Origin: Aplectana chamaeleonis
Lineage: Eukaryota; Nematoda; Chromadorea; Rhabditida; Cosmocercidae
Assembly: GCA_029168955.1 (NCBI GenBank)
Contig: JAPDOI010001171.1
Location: forward strand, 62,001 to 126,000
Direction of reading: 5' to 3'
Length of the DNA: 64,000 nucleotides
Shown here: piece after piece, positions 42,201 to 54,910 of the stretch
Numbering within the stretch: the stretch's first letter is position 1
Layout of the letters: every line of letters begins with the position of its first letter
Notes under the pieces: generated by a model
Database searches by the model: none
Told to the model about the DNA's origin: nothing
Seen by the model: only the letters and a program-made list of their open reading frames with translations
Translations under genes and position numbers: made by a program

Positions 42201-45200
42201 AACCAAACGAATACTACGTAGAGGGAGGGGGTTCGGCGAAGCCGGCCTATCGTTCGGTGAAACCAAACGAATACCTCGTAGAGGTGGGTCGGCGAAGCCG
42301 GCCCATCGTTCGGCGAAGCCGAAGGAATACACCATGGATGGCAGCCGGCAAAACCGGCCCATTGTTCGGCGAAGCGAATACTACACGGAGGGTGGCCGGC
42401 GAAGGCGGCCCATCGTTCGGTGAAACCAAACGAATACCTCGTAGAGGGGGGTCGGCAAAGCCAGTCCATCGTTCGGCGAAAGTCGAACGAATACCTCGTA
42501 GAGGAGGTCGGCAAAGCCGGCCCATCGTTCGGCGAAGCCGAAAGAATACACCATGGTTGGCAGCCGGCGAAACCGGCCCATTGTTCGGTGAAGCGAATAC
42601 TACACGGAGATTGGCCGGCGAAGGCGGCCCATCGTTTGGTGAAACCAAACGAATACTACGTAGAGGGAGGGGGGTCGGCGAAGCCGGCCCATCGTTCGGC
42701 GAAGTCGAACGAAAACCTCGTAGAGGGGGGGGGGTCGGCAAAGCCGGCCCATCGTTCGGCGAAGCCGAAAGAATACTACATGGATGGCAGCCGGCGAAAC
42801 CGGCCCATTGTTCGGCGAAGCGAATACTACACGGAGGGTGGCCGGCGAAGGCGGCCCATCGTTCGGTGAAACCAAACGAATACTACGTAGAGGGGGGCCG
42901 GCGAAGCCGGCCCATCGTTCGGCGAAGTCGAACGAATACCATGTAGAGGGAGCGGGGTCGACAAAGCCGCCCCATCGTTCGGCGAAACCGAAGGAATACT
43001 ACATGGATGGCAGCCGGCGAAACCGGCCCATTGTTCGGCGAAGCGAATACTACACGGAGGGTGGCCGGCGAAGGCGGCTCATCGTTCGGTGAAACCAAAC
43101 GAATACTACGTAGAGGGAGGGGGTCGGCGAAGACGGCCCATCGTTCGGCGAAGCCGAACGAATACCACGTAGAGGGAGGGGGGTCGGCGAAGCCGGCCCA
43201 TCGTTCGGCGAAGTCGAATACTACGAGGGTGACCGGCGAAGCCGGCCCATCGTTCGGTGAAACCAAACGAATACTACGTAGAGGGAGGGGGGTCGGCGAA
43301 GCCGGCCCATCGTTCGGCGAAGCCGAAAGAATACTACATGGATGGCAGCCGGCGAAAGCGGCCCATTGTTCGGCGAAGCGAATACTACACGGAGGGTGGC
43401 CGGCGAAGGCGGCCCATCGTTCGGTGAAACCAAACGAATACCACGTAGAGGAGGGGGTCGGCAAAGCCGGCCCAACGTTCGGCGAAGCCGAAGGAATACC
43501 TCGTAGAGGGAGTGGGGTCGGCAAAGCCGGCCCATTGTTTGGCGAAGCGAATACTACACGGAGATTGACCGGCGAAGGCGGCCCATCGCTTGGTGAAACC
43601 AAACGAATACTACGTAGAGGGAGGGGGGTCGGCGAAGCCGGCCCATCGTTCGGCGAAGTCGAACGAATACCAAGTAGAGGGAGGGGGTAGGCAAAGCCGG
43701 CCCATTGTTCGGCGAAGCCGAACGAATACTACACGGAGGGTGGACGGCGAAGCCGGCCCATTGTTCAGAGAAGCGAATACTACACGGAGGGTGGCCGGCG
43801 AAGGCGGCCCATCGTTTGGTGAAGCCGAACAAAAACTACGTAGAGGGAGGGTGGCCGGCGAAGTCGGCCCATCGTTCGGCGAAGCCGAACGAATACCACG
43901 TAGAGGGAGGGGGGTCGGCAAAGCCGGCCCACTGTTCGGCGAAGCCGAAGGAATACACCATGGATGGCAGCCAACGAAAGCGGCCCATTGTTTGGCGAAG
44001 CGAATACTACACGGAGGGTGGCCGGCGAAGGCGGCCCATCGTTCGGCGAAGTCGAACGAATACCAAGTAGAGGGAGGGGGTAGGCAAAGCCGGCCCATTG
44101 TTCGGCGAAGCCGAACGAATACTACACGGAGGGTGGACGGCGAAGCCGGCCCATTGTTCAGAGAAGCGAATACTACACGGAGGGTGGCTGGCGAAGGCGG
44201 CCCATCGTTTGGTGAAGCCGAACAAAAACTACGTAGAGGGAGGGTGGTCGGCAAAGCCGGCCCACTGTTCGGCGAAGCCGAACGAATACTACACGGATGG
44301 CAGCCGGCGAAACCGGCCCATTGTTCGGCGAAGCGAATACTACACGGAGGGTGGCCGGCGAAGGCGGCCCATCGTTCGGTGAAACCAAACGAATACCTCG
44401 TAGAGGGAGGGGGGTCGGCAAAGCCGGCCCAACGTTCGGCGAAGTCGAACGAATACCTCGTAGAGGGAGGGGGGTCGGCAAAGCCGGCCCATCATTCGGC
44501 GAAGCCGAAGGAGTACACCATGGATGGCAGCCGGCGAAACGGGCCCATTGTTTGGCGAAGCGAATACTACACGGAAGGTGGCCGGCGAAGGCGGACCATC
44601 GTTCGGTGAAACCAAACGAGTACCTCGTAGAGGGGGGTCGGCAAAGCCGGCCCATCGTTAGGCGAAGCCGAAGGAATACACCATGGATGGCAGCCGGCGA
44701 AACCGGCCCATTGTTCGGCGAAGCGAATACTACACGGAGGGTGGCCGGCGAAGGCGGACCATCGTTTGGTGAAACCAAACGAATACTACGTAGAGGGAGG
44801 GGGGTCGGCGAAACCGGCCCATTGTTTGGCGAAGTCGAACGAATACCACGTAGAGGAGGGAGGTAGGCGAAGGCGGCCCATCGTTCGGCGAAGCCGAACG
44901 AATACTACACGGAAGGTGGCCGGCGAAGGCGGCCCATTGTTCACACCAAGCGAATACTACACGGAGGGTGGCCGGCGAAGCTTGCCCATCGTTCGTCGAA
45001 GTCGAACGAATACCTCGTAGAGGGGGGGGTCGGCAAAGCCGGCCCATCGTTCGGCGAAGCCGAAAGAATACTACATGGATGGCAGCCGGCGAAACCGGCC
45101 CATTGTTCGGCGAAGCGAATACTACACGGAGGGTGGCCGGTGAAGGCGGCCCATCGTTCGGTGAAACCAAACGAAAACCTCGTAGAGGGGGGGTCGGCAA

Positions 45201-48200
45201 AGCCGGCCCATCGTTCGGCGAAGCCGAAAGAATACTACATGGATGGCAGCCGGCGAAACCGGCCCATTGTTCGGCGAAGCGAATACTACACGGAGGGTGG
45301 CCGGCGAAGGCGGCTCATCGTTCGGTGAAACCAAACGAATACTACGTAGAGGGAGGGGGTCGGCGAAGACGGCCCATCGTTCGGCGAAGCCGAACGAATA
45401 CCACGTAGAGGGAGGGGGGTCGGCGAAGCCGGCCCACTGTTCCGCGAAGCCGAACGAATACTACACGGAAGGTGGCCGGCGAAGCCCTCCCATTGTTCGG
45501 TGAAGCGAATACTACACGGAGATTGGCCGGCGAAGGCGGCCCATCGTTTGGTGAAACCAAACGAATACCACGTAGAGGGAGGGGGGTCGGCGAAGCCGGC
45601 CCATCGCTCGGCGAAGTCGAACGAATACCAAGTAGAGGGAGGGGGAGGGAAAGCCGGCCCACTGTTCGGCGGAGCCGAACAAATACTACACGGAAGGTGG
45701 CCGGCGAAGCTCTCCCATTGTTCACAGAAGCGAATACTACACGGATGGTGGCCAGCGAAGGCGACCCATTGTCGGCGAAGCCGAACAATTACGACGTAGA
45801 GGGAGGGTGGTCGGCGAAGCCGGCCCATTGTCGGCGAAGCCGAACAATTACTACGTAGAGGGAGGGTGGTCGGCAAAGCCGGCCCATCGTTTGGCGAAAC
45901 CGAAGGAATACTACATGGATGGCAGCCGGCGAAACCGGCCCATTGTTCGGTGAAGCGAATACTACACGGAGGGTGGCCGGCCAAGGCGACCCATCGTTCG
46001 GTGAAACCAAACGAAAACCTCGTAGAGGGGGGGTCGGCAAAGCCGGCCCATCGTTCGGCGAAGCCGAAAGAATACTACATGGATGGCAGCCGGCGAAACC
46101 GGCCCATTGTTCGGCGAAGCGAATACTACACGGAGGGTGGCCGGCGAAGGCGGCCCATCGTTCGGTGAAACCAAACGAATACTACGTAGAGGGAGGGGGG
46201 TCGGCGAAGCCGGCCCATCGTTCGGCGAAGTCGAACGAATACCACGTAGAGGGAGGGGGGTCGGCAAAGCCGGCCCATTGTTCGGCGAAGCCGAACGAAT
46301 ACTACACGGAGGGTGGACGGCGAAGCCAGCCCATTGTTCAGAGAAGCGAATACTACACGGAGGGTGGCCGGCGAAGGCGGCCCATCGTTTGGTGAAGCCA
46401 AACGAATACTACGTAGAGGGAGGCTGGCCGGCGAAGCCGGCCCATCGTTCGGCGAAGCCGAACGAATACTACACGGAGGGTGGACGGCGAAGCCGGCCCA
46501 TTGTTCAGAGAAGCGAATACTACCACGTAGAGGGAGGGGGGGGTCGGCAAAGCCGGCCCACTGTTCGGCGAAGCCGAACGAATACTACACGGAAGTTGGC
46601 CGGCGAAGCCCTCCCATTGTTCAGAGAAGCGAATACTACACGGAGGGTGGCCGGCGAAGGCGGCCCATCGTTTGGTGAAGCCGAACGAATACTACGTAGA
46701 GGGAGGGTGGCCGGCGAAGGCGGCCCATCGTTCGGTGAAGCCAACCGAATACTACGTAGAGGGGGGGGGGGTCGGCGAAGCCGGTCCATCGTTCGGCGAA
46801 GTCGAACGAATACCACGTAGAGGGAGGCGGGTCGGCAAAGCCGGCCCACTGTTCGGCGAAGCCGAACGAATACTACACGGAGGGTGGCCGGCGAAGCAGG
46901 CCCATTGTTCGGCGAAGCGAATACTACACGGAGGGTGGCCGGCGAAGGCGGCCCATCGTTCGGCGAAGCCAAACGAATACCTCGTAGAGGGAGGGGGTCG
47001 TCAAAGCCGGCCCATCGTTCGACGTAGCCGAACGAATACTGCACGGAGGCAGGAAGGTCGGCAAAGCCGGCCCATCGTTCGGCGAAGCCAAACGAACACT
47101 ACACGGATCGTAGCCGGCGAAGCCGGCTTATCGTTCGACGAAGCTGAACGAATACTACTTGGAGGGTGGCCGGCGAAGGCGGCCCATCGTTCGGTGAAAC
47201 CAAACGAATACTACGTAGAGGGGTCGGCGAAGCCGGCCCATCGTTCGGCGAAGTCGAACGAATACCACGTAGAGGAGGCGGGCTGGCAAAGCCGGCCCGG
47301 CCGAACGAATACTACACGGATGGTGGACGGCGAAGCCGGCCCATTGTTCAGAGAAGCGAATACTACGAGGGTGGCCGGCGAAGGCGGCCCATCGTTCGGT
47401 GAAACCGAACGAATACCTCGTAGAGGGGGGTCGGCAAAGCCGGCTCATCGTTCGGCGAAGCCGAAGGAGATACTACACGGATGGCAGCCGGCGAAACCGG
47501 CCCATTGTTCAGAGAAGCGAATACTACACGGAGCGTGGCCAGCGAAGGCGACCCATCGTTCGGTGAAGCCAACCGAATACTACGTAGAGGGGGGGGGTCG
47601 GCGAAGCCGGCCTATCGTTCGGCGAAGTCGAACGAATACCACGTAGAGGGAGGGGGTAGGCGAAGTCGGCCCACTGTTCCGCGAAGCCGAACGAATACTA
47701 CACGGAAGTTGGCCGGCGAAGCCCTCCCATTGTTCAGAGAAGCGAATACTACACGGAGGGTGGCCGGCAAAGGCGGCCCATCGTTCGGCAAAGTCAAACG
47801 AATACCTCGTAGAGGGAGGGGGTCGGCAAAGCCGGCTCATCGTTCGGCGCAGCCGAACAACTACTACACGGAGGGTGGTCGGCAAAGCCGGCCCATTGTT
47901 TGGCGAAGCGAATACTACACGGAGGGTGGCCGGCGAAGCCGGCCCATTGTTCGGCGAAGCGAATACTACACTGAGGGTGGCCGGCGAAGGCGGCCCATCG
48001 TTCGGTGAAGCCAAACGAATACTACGTAGAGGGGGGGGGTCGGCGAAGCCGGCCCATCGTTCGGCGAAGTCGAAAGAATACCACGTAGAGGGAGGCGGGT
48101 TGGCAAAGCCGGCCCAATGTTCGGCGAAGCCGAACGAATACTACACGGAGGGTGGACGGCGAAGCCGGCCCATTGTTCAGAGAAGCGAATACTACGAGGG

Positions 48201-49432
48201 TGGCCGGCGAAGCCGGCCCATCGTTCGGCGAAGCCGAACGAATACCACGTAGAGGGAGGGGGGGGTCGGCAAAGCCGGCCCACTGTTCGGCGAAGCCGAA
48301 CGAATACTACACGGAAGTTGGCAGGCGAAGCCCTCCCATTGTTCAGAGAAGCGAATACTACACGGAGCGTGGCCAGCGAAGGCGACCCATTGTTCGTCGA
48401 AGCCGAACAAATACCGCGTAGAGGGAGGGGGGTCGGCGAAGCCGGCCCATTGTCGGCGAAGCCGAACAATTACTACGTAGAGGGAGGGTGGTCGGCAAAG
48501 CCGGCCCATCGTTTGGCGAAGCCGAAGGAATACTACATGGATGGTAGCCGGCGAAACCGGCCCATTGTTTGGCGAAGCGAATACTACACGGAGGGTGGCC
48601 GGCGAAGGCGGCCCATCGTTCGGCGAAGCCAAACGAATACCTCGTAGAGGGAGGGGGTCGGCAAAGCCGGCCCATCGTTCGGCGCAGCCGAAGGAATACT
48701 ACATGGATGGCAGCCGGCGAAACCGGCCCATTGTTTGGCGAAGCGAATACTACACGGAGGGTGGCCGGCGAAGCCGGCCCATTGTTCGGCGAAGCGAATA
48801 CTACACGGAGGGTGGCCGGCGAAGGCGGCCCATCGTTCGGTGAAGCCAAACGAATACTACGTAGAGGGAGGGGGGTCGGCGAAGCCGGCCCATCGTTCGG
48901 CGAAGTCGAACGAATACCACGTAGAGGGAGGGGGGTCGGCAAAGCCGGCCCATTGTTCGGCGAAGCCGAACGAATACTACACGGAGGGTGGACGGCGAAG
49001 CCTGCCCATTGTTCAGATAAGCGAATACTACACGGAGGGTGGCCGGCGAAGGCGGCCCATCGTTCGGTGAAGCCGAACGAATACTACGTAGAGGGAGGGT
49101 GGCCGGCGAAGGCGGCCCATCGTTCGGTGAAGCCAAACAAGTACTACGTAGAGGAAGGGGGGTCGGCGAAGCCGGCCCATCGTTCGGCGAAGTCGAACGA
49201 ATACCACGTAGAGGGAGAGGGTCCGCGAAGCCGGCTTGTCGTTCAACGAGGTGAACGAATACACGTAGAGGAAGGGTCGCGACGACCATCAGTTCGGACG
49301 AAGCAGAAGGAATACTGAGTAGAGGGAGGGGGGTCGGCGAAGCCGGCCCATCGTTCGACGAAGACGAACGAAAACTAGGTGGAGGGTAGCCGGCAAAGCC
49401 GGCCCATCCTTCGGCGAAGCCGAACGAATACT
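39240..49432. repeat. 10-kb hairpin satellite
   Basis: Tandem monomers of about 51-60 bp read GCCGGCGAAGCCGGCCCATC, GTTCGGCGAAGCCGAACGAA, TACTACACGGAGGGTG or TACCACGTAGAGGGAGGGGG. Each has two perfect inverted words around GAA: GCCGGC-GAA-GCCGGC and GTTCGGC-GAA-GCCGAAC. Higher-order blocks of about 165 and 225 bp recur at 41.5-42.6 kb (marked by CACCATGGATGGCAG). The left edge is degenerate. Many frames are open by period effects and encode only repeated arginine- and glycine-rich peptides; none is called. Confidence 0.9.
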
Positions 49433-49559
49433 AGAGTTCAAATGCTTTCGACGTCGTGTTCATGTCTGGTCGTTTTTCAAAATGCGCAGCTATACTAATG
49501 CCAGGGGGCACGCGTCTTCAAGTCACGTAGCTGCCACGGGCTAGGGACCCGAAGGGTCA

Positions 49560-50040
49560 CTAGTGTACAAAATAATTTTACTCGTAAAGTTTTCTTGAGA
49601 CTTAATGGGTTCTCATACACTAGAGTACCTGGTCCTATTAGGCGGAATCAAGAACTATCGTTGCATTCGCTGGAATCTAGACGCAAGCGAAATGACGCGT
49701 GCATGATTTTTCAATTTGCGAGTGGAATGGTGAGAACCGACAAATCCAATTTTTTCGGCTTCGTGGCATCTAGAACACAAGGTAGCTCGGATCTCCTATG
49801 GTGTGCCCAAAACTAGTCTTAGGTTGAACAGCTTTACCTGTGGAGCTGGGTCTGCTTTTGTATCTCGAAAACTAAATTTCCAAGCTGTTCTCAATTCATT
49901 TCTATCTTTTAAACGCAAGGCTTCAAATATTCTAGTGTCGTGGTGAAATGTCACTTTAAGTTTTCCAGTGTTTCTCTTTGCTTTTCCTTGTATATCATGC
50001 CTACCTTATGTAGCACAGATAAATAAATAAATAAATAAAG
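49560..50040 (+). pseudogene. CR1-like LINE 3' end with (ATAA)n tail
   Basis: The frame 49595-49816 holds RLNGFSYTRVPGPIRRNQEL, LHSLESRRKRNDACMIFQFA and LWCAQN. It then continues in another frame through SFTCGAGSAFVSRKLNFQAV to a stop, matching the C-terminal tail of the copies at 18379 and 20506. It ends in about five ATAA units at 50020-50039, a typical LINE tail. The 5' end is truncated just after the satellite. Confidence 0.75.
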
Positions 50041-50162
50041 TGGCAAAAACTTCATTTCGGTTCAATTTTAGGACTGCAAACTTTGTGAATGGCCTTCTCA
50101 AAGTCCACTTGAATGATATAACACAGAAACAGAAATTTTGTTTTCAGCGCGCACGATGATGT

Positions 50163-50740
50163 TTAAAGGCAGCGTACGCGCAAAGAATCGTATTCTTTTT
50201 TTACAATTTTGTAAAGGTAGGCCTACCACGTTGTGATATACAGAAAAGAGGTCCCCCAGAACACTCACAAGTTTTAGAGAAAAACTCGTTCGAAAATCTC
50301 AGAGCATTCAGCCTCCTTTTCTGTCCATTGTGTCTTGTGTAATACACAAATGTCGGAAATCTGAATGTCTGAATTGGATTAGCCCAGCTGACATTTTTGG
50401 TTCCACAATTCTGAAAGCCTTTCTGCTTTCAAAAATCTCTGAAAACGACAAATTTTCAATACACACGTCTGAACTCGAGGATCTCTCGAAATAAAGAATA
50501 TAGAATTTTGGATCTCCGAGTCTTATCGGAGCCTATCGTGGTGATTCTGTTCCTCGTGTTGGATGATCGACCGGGAAAACGCCTTTTCAGGCTACGGAGC
50601 AATTTTCACGAGCCTATAGCATTATGAATACGCAACATTGAGCTCTCAACCTTCGCCAACTATCTCCACTTGGTTCGAACACTTGATTAAGAAGAGAAAA
50701 CCGAAATGTGGTTTTCTGCGCGGGCTCTGCCTTCAAAGGC
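50163..50740 (-). mobile_element. TTAA element family G, copy 2
   Basis: It begins TTTAAAGGCAGCGTACGCGC and ends TCTGCGCGGGCTCTGCCTTCAAA, about 578 bp, with the right TTAA mutated. The interior is the inverse of 15235-15807. The next TTAA-type element starts in the same CAAAGGCAGTGTTCACGA. Confidence 0.75.
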
Positions 50741-51488
50741 AGTGTTCACGATAAAAACCGTTTTCAAGCTCTCTCCATGAGAGTGCGGATTCGGTCATCA
50801 AAAAAAGTAAAAATAAGTAAAAAAACCCGGAAATATGCCGACGAAACGCTCAAAAACATGGTATAACCGCTAATTACCGCTGTCGGTCGGTCCCCTAATC
50901 AACAAGATTTCCATTAATGCTTGTTTATCTGCCTTTTATTCTGCGGTCAAAGTAGTCAGTAGTTTCCAGAAATCCTCAGAAATTACTTTAGAAGCAAAAT
51001 AAAAGTTAGCAAAACAAGCATTTACAGAAATCTTGAAAATTGGGGGCGGGCGGACACCAAGCAAAATAACTTGTTCCTGAACTTTTTTCTACAACTTTTC
51101 TCTTATTTTCACATTTGTGATGGCCAGATCTACTTCTCATGAGGATAGCCCAACAACTGTTTTTATCGCGAGCCCAGCCTCAAAGGAGGGTAATTCTGGG
51201 AGCCTCCGTTTGCACACCATTTTTCGGGAACCTCCTGCTCTGCAGTGTATAAAACTCGGCTTATGTATTGTGGTGCGCGCGAAGCGCGCACCTGATTTGG
51301 AAAAGGATTGCTTCTGCGCACAACCCTCGTTACAGAATCTCGGTTTGGAAGGTAGTTCCAAACTTGGCATTTTCACAAAATGTAGAGCAGTAAAGGTTCT
51401 TAACACTGCCCAAGTTTCAGAAAAATCTGCTTTGTGGTTCTCGAGATATTGAAAAACTTGTGAATTTTAAAATGTGTGTCTGTGTGTT
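50737..51488. other. start of a TTAA element, hairpin, unassigned sequence
   Basis: CAAAGGCAGTGTTCACGA at 50737 is a left terminus with a mutated TTAA, but no right end was found. AAGATTTCCATTAATGCTTG near 50900 is inversely repeated near 51035. GTGCGCGCGAAGCGCGCACC near 51273 is a short GC hairpin with the same GCGAAGC core as the satellite. A 111-codon frame at 51117-51452 is unrecognised. Confidence 0.4.
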
Positions 51489-51489
51489 C

Positions 51490-51943
<454 letters not shown>

Positions 51944-52099
51944 TCCGGTGAAACTTTTTGAGATGATAAGAAACATGGTTGGCCAAAATGAGAGAAATGG
52001 AGTGAGTATTGTTATAAGAGTGAATTGACTGCAAGCGTTAGAGTAGGTCTGCTTCCCGTCCATCAGGAACCGTATGCACACAGTTAATTGTGCAGGGGT

Positions 52100-52595
52100 C
52101 CGACTGGAAGGGGTGCCATGCGCAAAGAAACGTGCGCGGTACCCAGCTGGAAGCGATGCCAAACGCCACAAAACGTGAGTGGAATCCGATTGGAAGTGTG
52201 CACGTCAACAAACGCCAGGGAACGATGCGCAGGACCCGAATAAAAATACCCAAAGCGCAGTGGAGAGAGTGCGAGACCCAACTATGAAGGGAGCGTGTTT
52301 CGGAACCCGAACGGAAATGCGCCAAGAGTAGGGGAGAGTGTGCGGGACCCAACCAAAAGTGCCCCAAGCGCCGGGGAACGTGTTCGCGACTCGAGTAAAA
52401 GTGTGCCAAGCGACGGGGAACGTGTGCGGGACCCCAATAAAAAAGCGCCGAGCCCCGGAGAAAGTGTGCAGGACCCGACAGGTAGCGCGCCATGCGCCGG
52501 GGAACGTGTGCGGGACCCAACTGGGAACGCGCCAAGCGCCGAGTAAAGTGTGAGAGACCCAACTGGGAGTGCGCCAAGCGCCGGGGAAGGGCGGT
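52100..52595. repeat. 42-bp minisatellite, copy family 2
   Basis: Units follow GTGTGCGGGACCCAACTGGG and ACGCGCCAAGCGCCGGGGAA, alternating every 21 bp, in about eleven 42-bp repeats with scattered changes. It begins about 160 bp after the TG tract. It is open in several frames because of its period; no gene is called. Confidence 0.8.
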
Positions 52596-52788
52596 TGCGA
52601 TTCAATCGTTCATCTAGTCGTTATTGGGTTCGGAAACCATGAAAAAGGGTGTGAACTGTGGTGCTGCTAGAAGGGGTGGGCATGTGTTATGCAAGAGGGG
52701 TCTACTACACAACTGCATGAACATTTGAAAAGTCATATCTGAGGGTGTAATGTGCCTTTAAAAGGAAACCTTTGCTAAAATAAACTGA

Positions 52789-53490
52789 AATTATCTAACT
52801 GTTTTGCTTTGCTACGGACTAGTATGATTTGGAAATATAACATTTGTGAGAAATTCGTTAAAAGAAGTGAAATGTCTTATGCTACTGATTTGGCATGGGA
52901 CTAAACTCGAAAGAAGCACTAAAAACTCAGTGAAATGATTCATCGTTGATTTGGCTGTGCACTTCTTTACTAAACAACAAAAATTGAGTGTGACATTGAA
53001 AAACCAAATCACGCCCTTCTCTTCTGAAATCAGTCTAACAGTTTAGGTTAACAAGTCTCAGGTCCTTGCAAAATTATGTTGTGTCTCCCACCTCGATCAT
53101 TCAAAAACATTGATTTCAAGCATTACTAAATTATTTGACGCGTTCGCTTCCGATTGACTATCAATTAACGCAAGTGGAAATAGCATCACGTAGTGTGCTC
53201 ATACGAATTTCGTCAACTAAGAGAACTGCTGTCACAGGAATACATAAATGCTCAGGAAGAAGCGCGTGATTTGGTTTTTCAATGTCACACTCAATTTTTG
53301 TTGTTTAGTAAAGAAGTGCACAGCAAAATCAACGATGAATCATTTCACTGAGTTTTTAGCGCTTCTTTCGAGTTTATTCCCATGCCAAATCAGTAGCATA
53401 AGACATTTCACTTCTTGAAACGAATTTCTCACAAATGTTATATTTCCAAATCATACTAATCCGTAGCAAAGCAAAACAGTTAGATAATTC
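52789..53490. mobile_element. palindrome with about 225-bp arms
   Basis: The left arm 52789-53013 (TTATCTAACTGTTTTGCTTT, GATTTGGAAATATAACATTT, ACTGATTTGGCATGGGA) is inversely repeated at 53264-53490 with few changes. The 250-bp spacer shows no gene. No clear target duplication was found. TGTGCCTTTAAAAGG at 52753, just outside, resembles a TTAA-family end. Confidence 0.7.
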
Positions 53491-53582
53491 TACATTGACT
53501 CCTTATTTCTTCAACCTAAACTTCAGAAGCCTTTTTTTGAGAAAATCCTACTGAGCACATAACAGATACTGTTTCTGTGTAG

Positions 53583-54223
53583 ATGATGACATCATTAGAC
53601 GGGTATACAGATGGTGCTGAAAAGACTATTTTCCTTACAGTGTTGACCGCAGAAAACATTAACATCAAAACATGGCCAATCAATAAGCGGAAATTGTCTT
53701 CACCGTATGCAGAAGTTATGTTTGGAATGTGCTTCGTTTTACAGGTTGGAGAAGCTTGGTCTTATTAACTGGTCATGATTCCCTATCTGAGGAAAACTTC
53801 CATTCCATAAATATTCGGTTTAGGCGCTGAAGTTTTTGTCAACAACATGGCAGAACGTATTGATGATCGGTTTGGGGGGAGGAGCAGTCAACAACTTTGT
53901 GTCAACGCTTAATAGCCAGGCTCAAATGGTTCGATCCTTTCCCTGACAGTTCCAGGAAAACAAGTCATTCGGCAAAACAGTAAAACATATGACTTAGTTC
54001 TGTTTGGGAACCGATGCGCTCACTAAACTTCACGTTTTCCCCCCTAATCTCACTGATAATTCTCGTTTAGGTCAATCTGACTTCAATCGAAATCGACGCA
54101 GATATACTGCAGGTAGCTAAGGACTGGTTCGGTTTGGAGGAGACTCCCACAAACAGGGTCATCATCGAAGACGGGGTGAAGTTTGTCAGCGAAGCAGCAA
54201 GAAGAGGTGACTTTGAGAACGCT
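53583..54223 (+). CDS. three exons of a spermidine-synthase-like methyltransferase
   Basis: The exons are 53583-53744, 53824-53928 and 54071-54223, all in phase 0. Introns are bounded by GTTGGA...GTTTAG and GTTCGA...GTTTAG, and the last exon ends at GTAAAA. Exon 1 holds WPINKRKLSSPYAEVMFGM, exon 2 NVLMIGLGGGAVNNFVSTL, and exon 3 VNLTSIEIDADILQVAKDWF, then RVIIEDGVKFVSEAARRGD. GLGGG is the S-adenosylmethionine-binding loop, IEID the acidic residue binding the cofactor ribose, and EDG the next motif of the METTL13/spermidine synthase fold. The start and C-terminal half are missing. A foldback begins 28 bp after exon 3, so the gene is probably broken or has a large following intron. Confidence 0.6.
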
Positions 54224-54250
54224 GTAAAATCAAATGATAAAAACACTAGG

Positions 54251-54910
54251 TTAAAGGCAGCATACACGCTCGCAATCATAGTCGAGATAACAGCATAGAT
54301 AGGTCCGCACGGCCCGCACTATGTCTTCAACGACGTTTGAAGCGCTGAAAACTGTCCAGGATGACAATATTTGACAATGTTTGAGCAATCTTGCCTTCCA
54401 CGCCCGTATTTTCACACCCCTTCGAGTAACAGAATGAGAATCGATACTTGTGAAAACGTGTGATAATTGAGAGTGATAGCACTATCAAATGGGAGTGCAC
54501 GAGAGAAATAGCTTGGCTTACTTGAGTATAACATGTCTGCATACCTATTGACTCTCGTCCACTTTCGAGAATGCCGCTCTGATTTGGCTGACCTCTTGAA
54601 ATGGAGGATTTTATCAGTGCACAAACATGTTATATTGAGGTAAATCGAGTTTTTTCTCTACTGCACTCCCTTTTTATGGTGCTATCATTCTAAGTTATCA
54701 CATGTTTTCTCAAGTATCGATTCTCATTCTGTTACTCGAAGGGGTGTGAAAATACGGGTGTGGAAGGCAAGATTGCTCAAACTTTGTCAAATATTGTCAT
54801 CCTGGACAGTTTTCAGCGCTTCAAACGTCGTTGACGACATAGTGCGGGCCGTGCGGACCTATCTATGCTGTTATCTTGACTATGCTTGCGAGCGCGTATG
54901 CTGCCTTTAA
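54251..54910. mobile_element. TTAA element family E, complete foldback
   Basis: It begins TTAAAGGCAGCATACACGCT and ends AGCGCGTATGCTGCCTTTAA, with TTAA at both boundaries (54251-54254, 54907-54910). The arms of about 300 bp are near-perfect inverted copies (GTCGAGATAACAGCATAGAT, GCGCTGAAAACTGTCCAGGA, GTGATAACT-type words). The short centre includes GAATGCCGCTCTGATTTGGC. It is 660 bp. It lies in the presumed intron after exon 3 of the methyltransferase-like gene. Confidence 0.8.

Noticed and set aside
41000..43700. CRISPR-like array
   Set aside because: Monomers are contiguous and related to each other, with no unique spacers, in eukaryotic sequence.
39303..49318. Many long open frames (up to about 340 codons) on both strands in the satellite
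   Set aside because: They follow from the repeat period and lack of stop words. The peptides are shifted readings of the same monomer, and both strands are open at once.
52295..52605. Open frames in the second and third minisatellites
   Set aside because: Open on both strands with repeat peptides; period effect.
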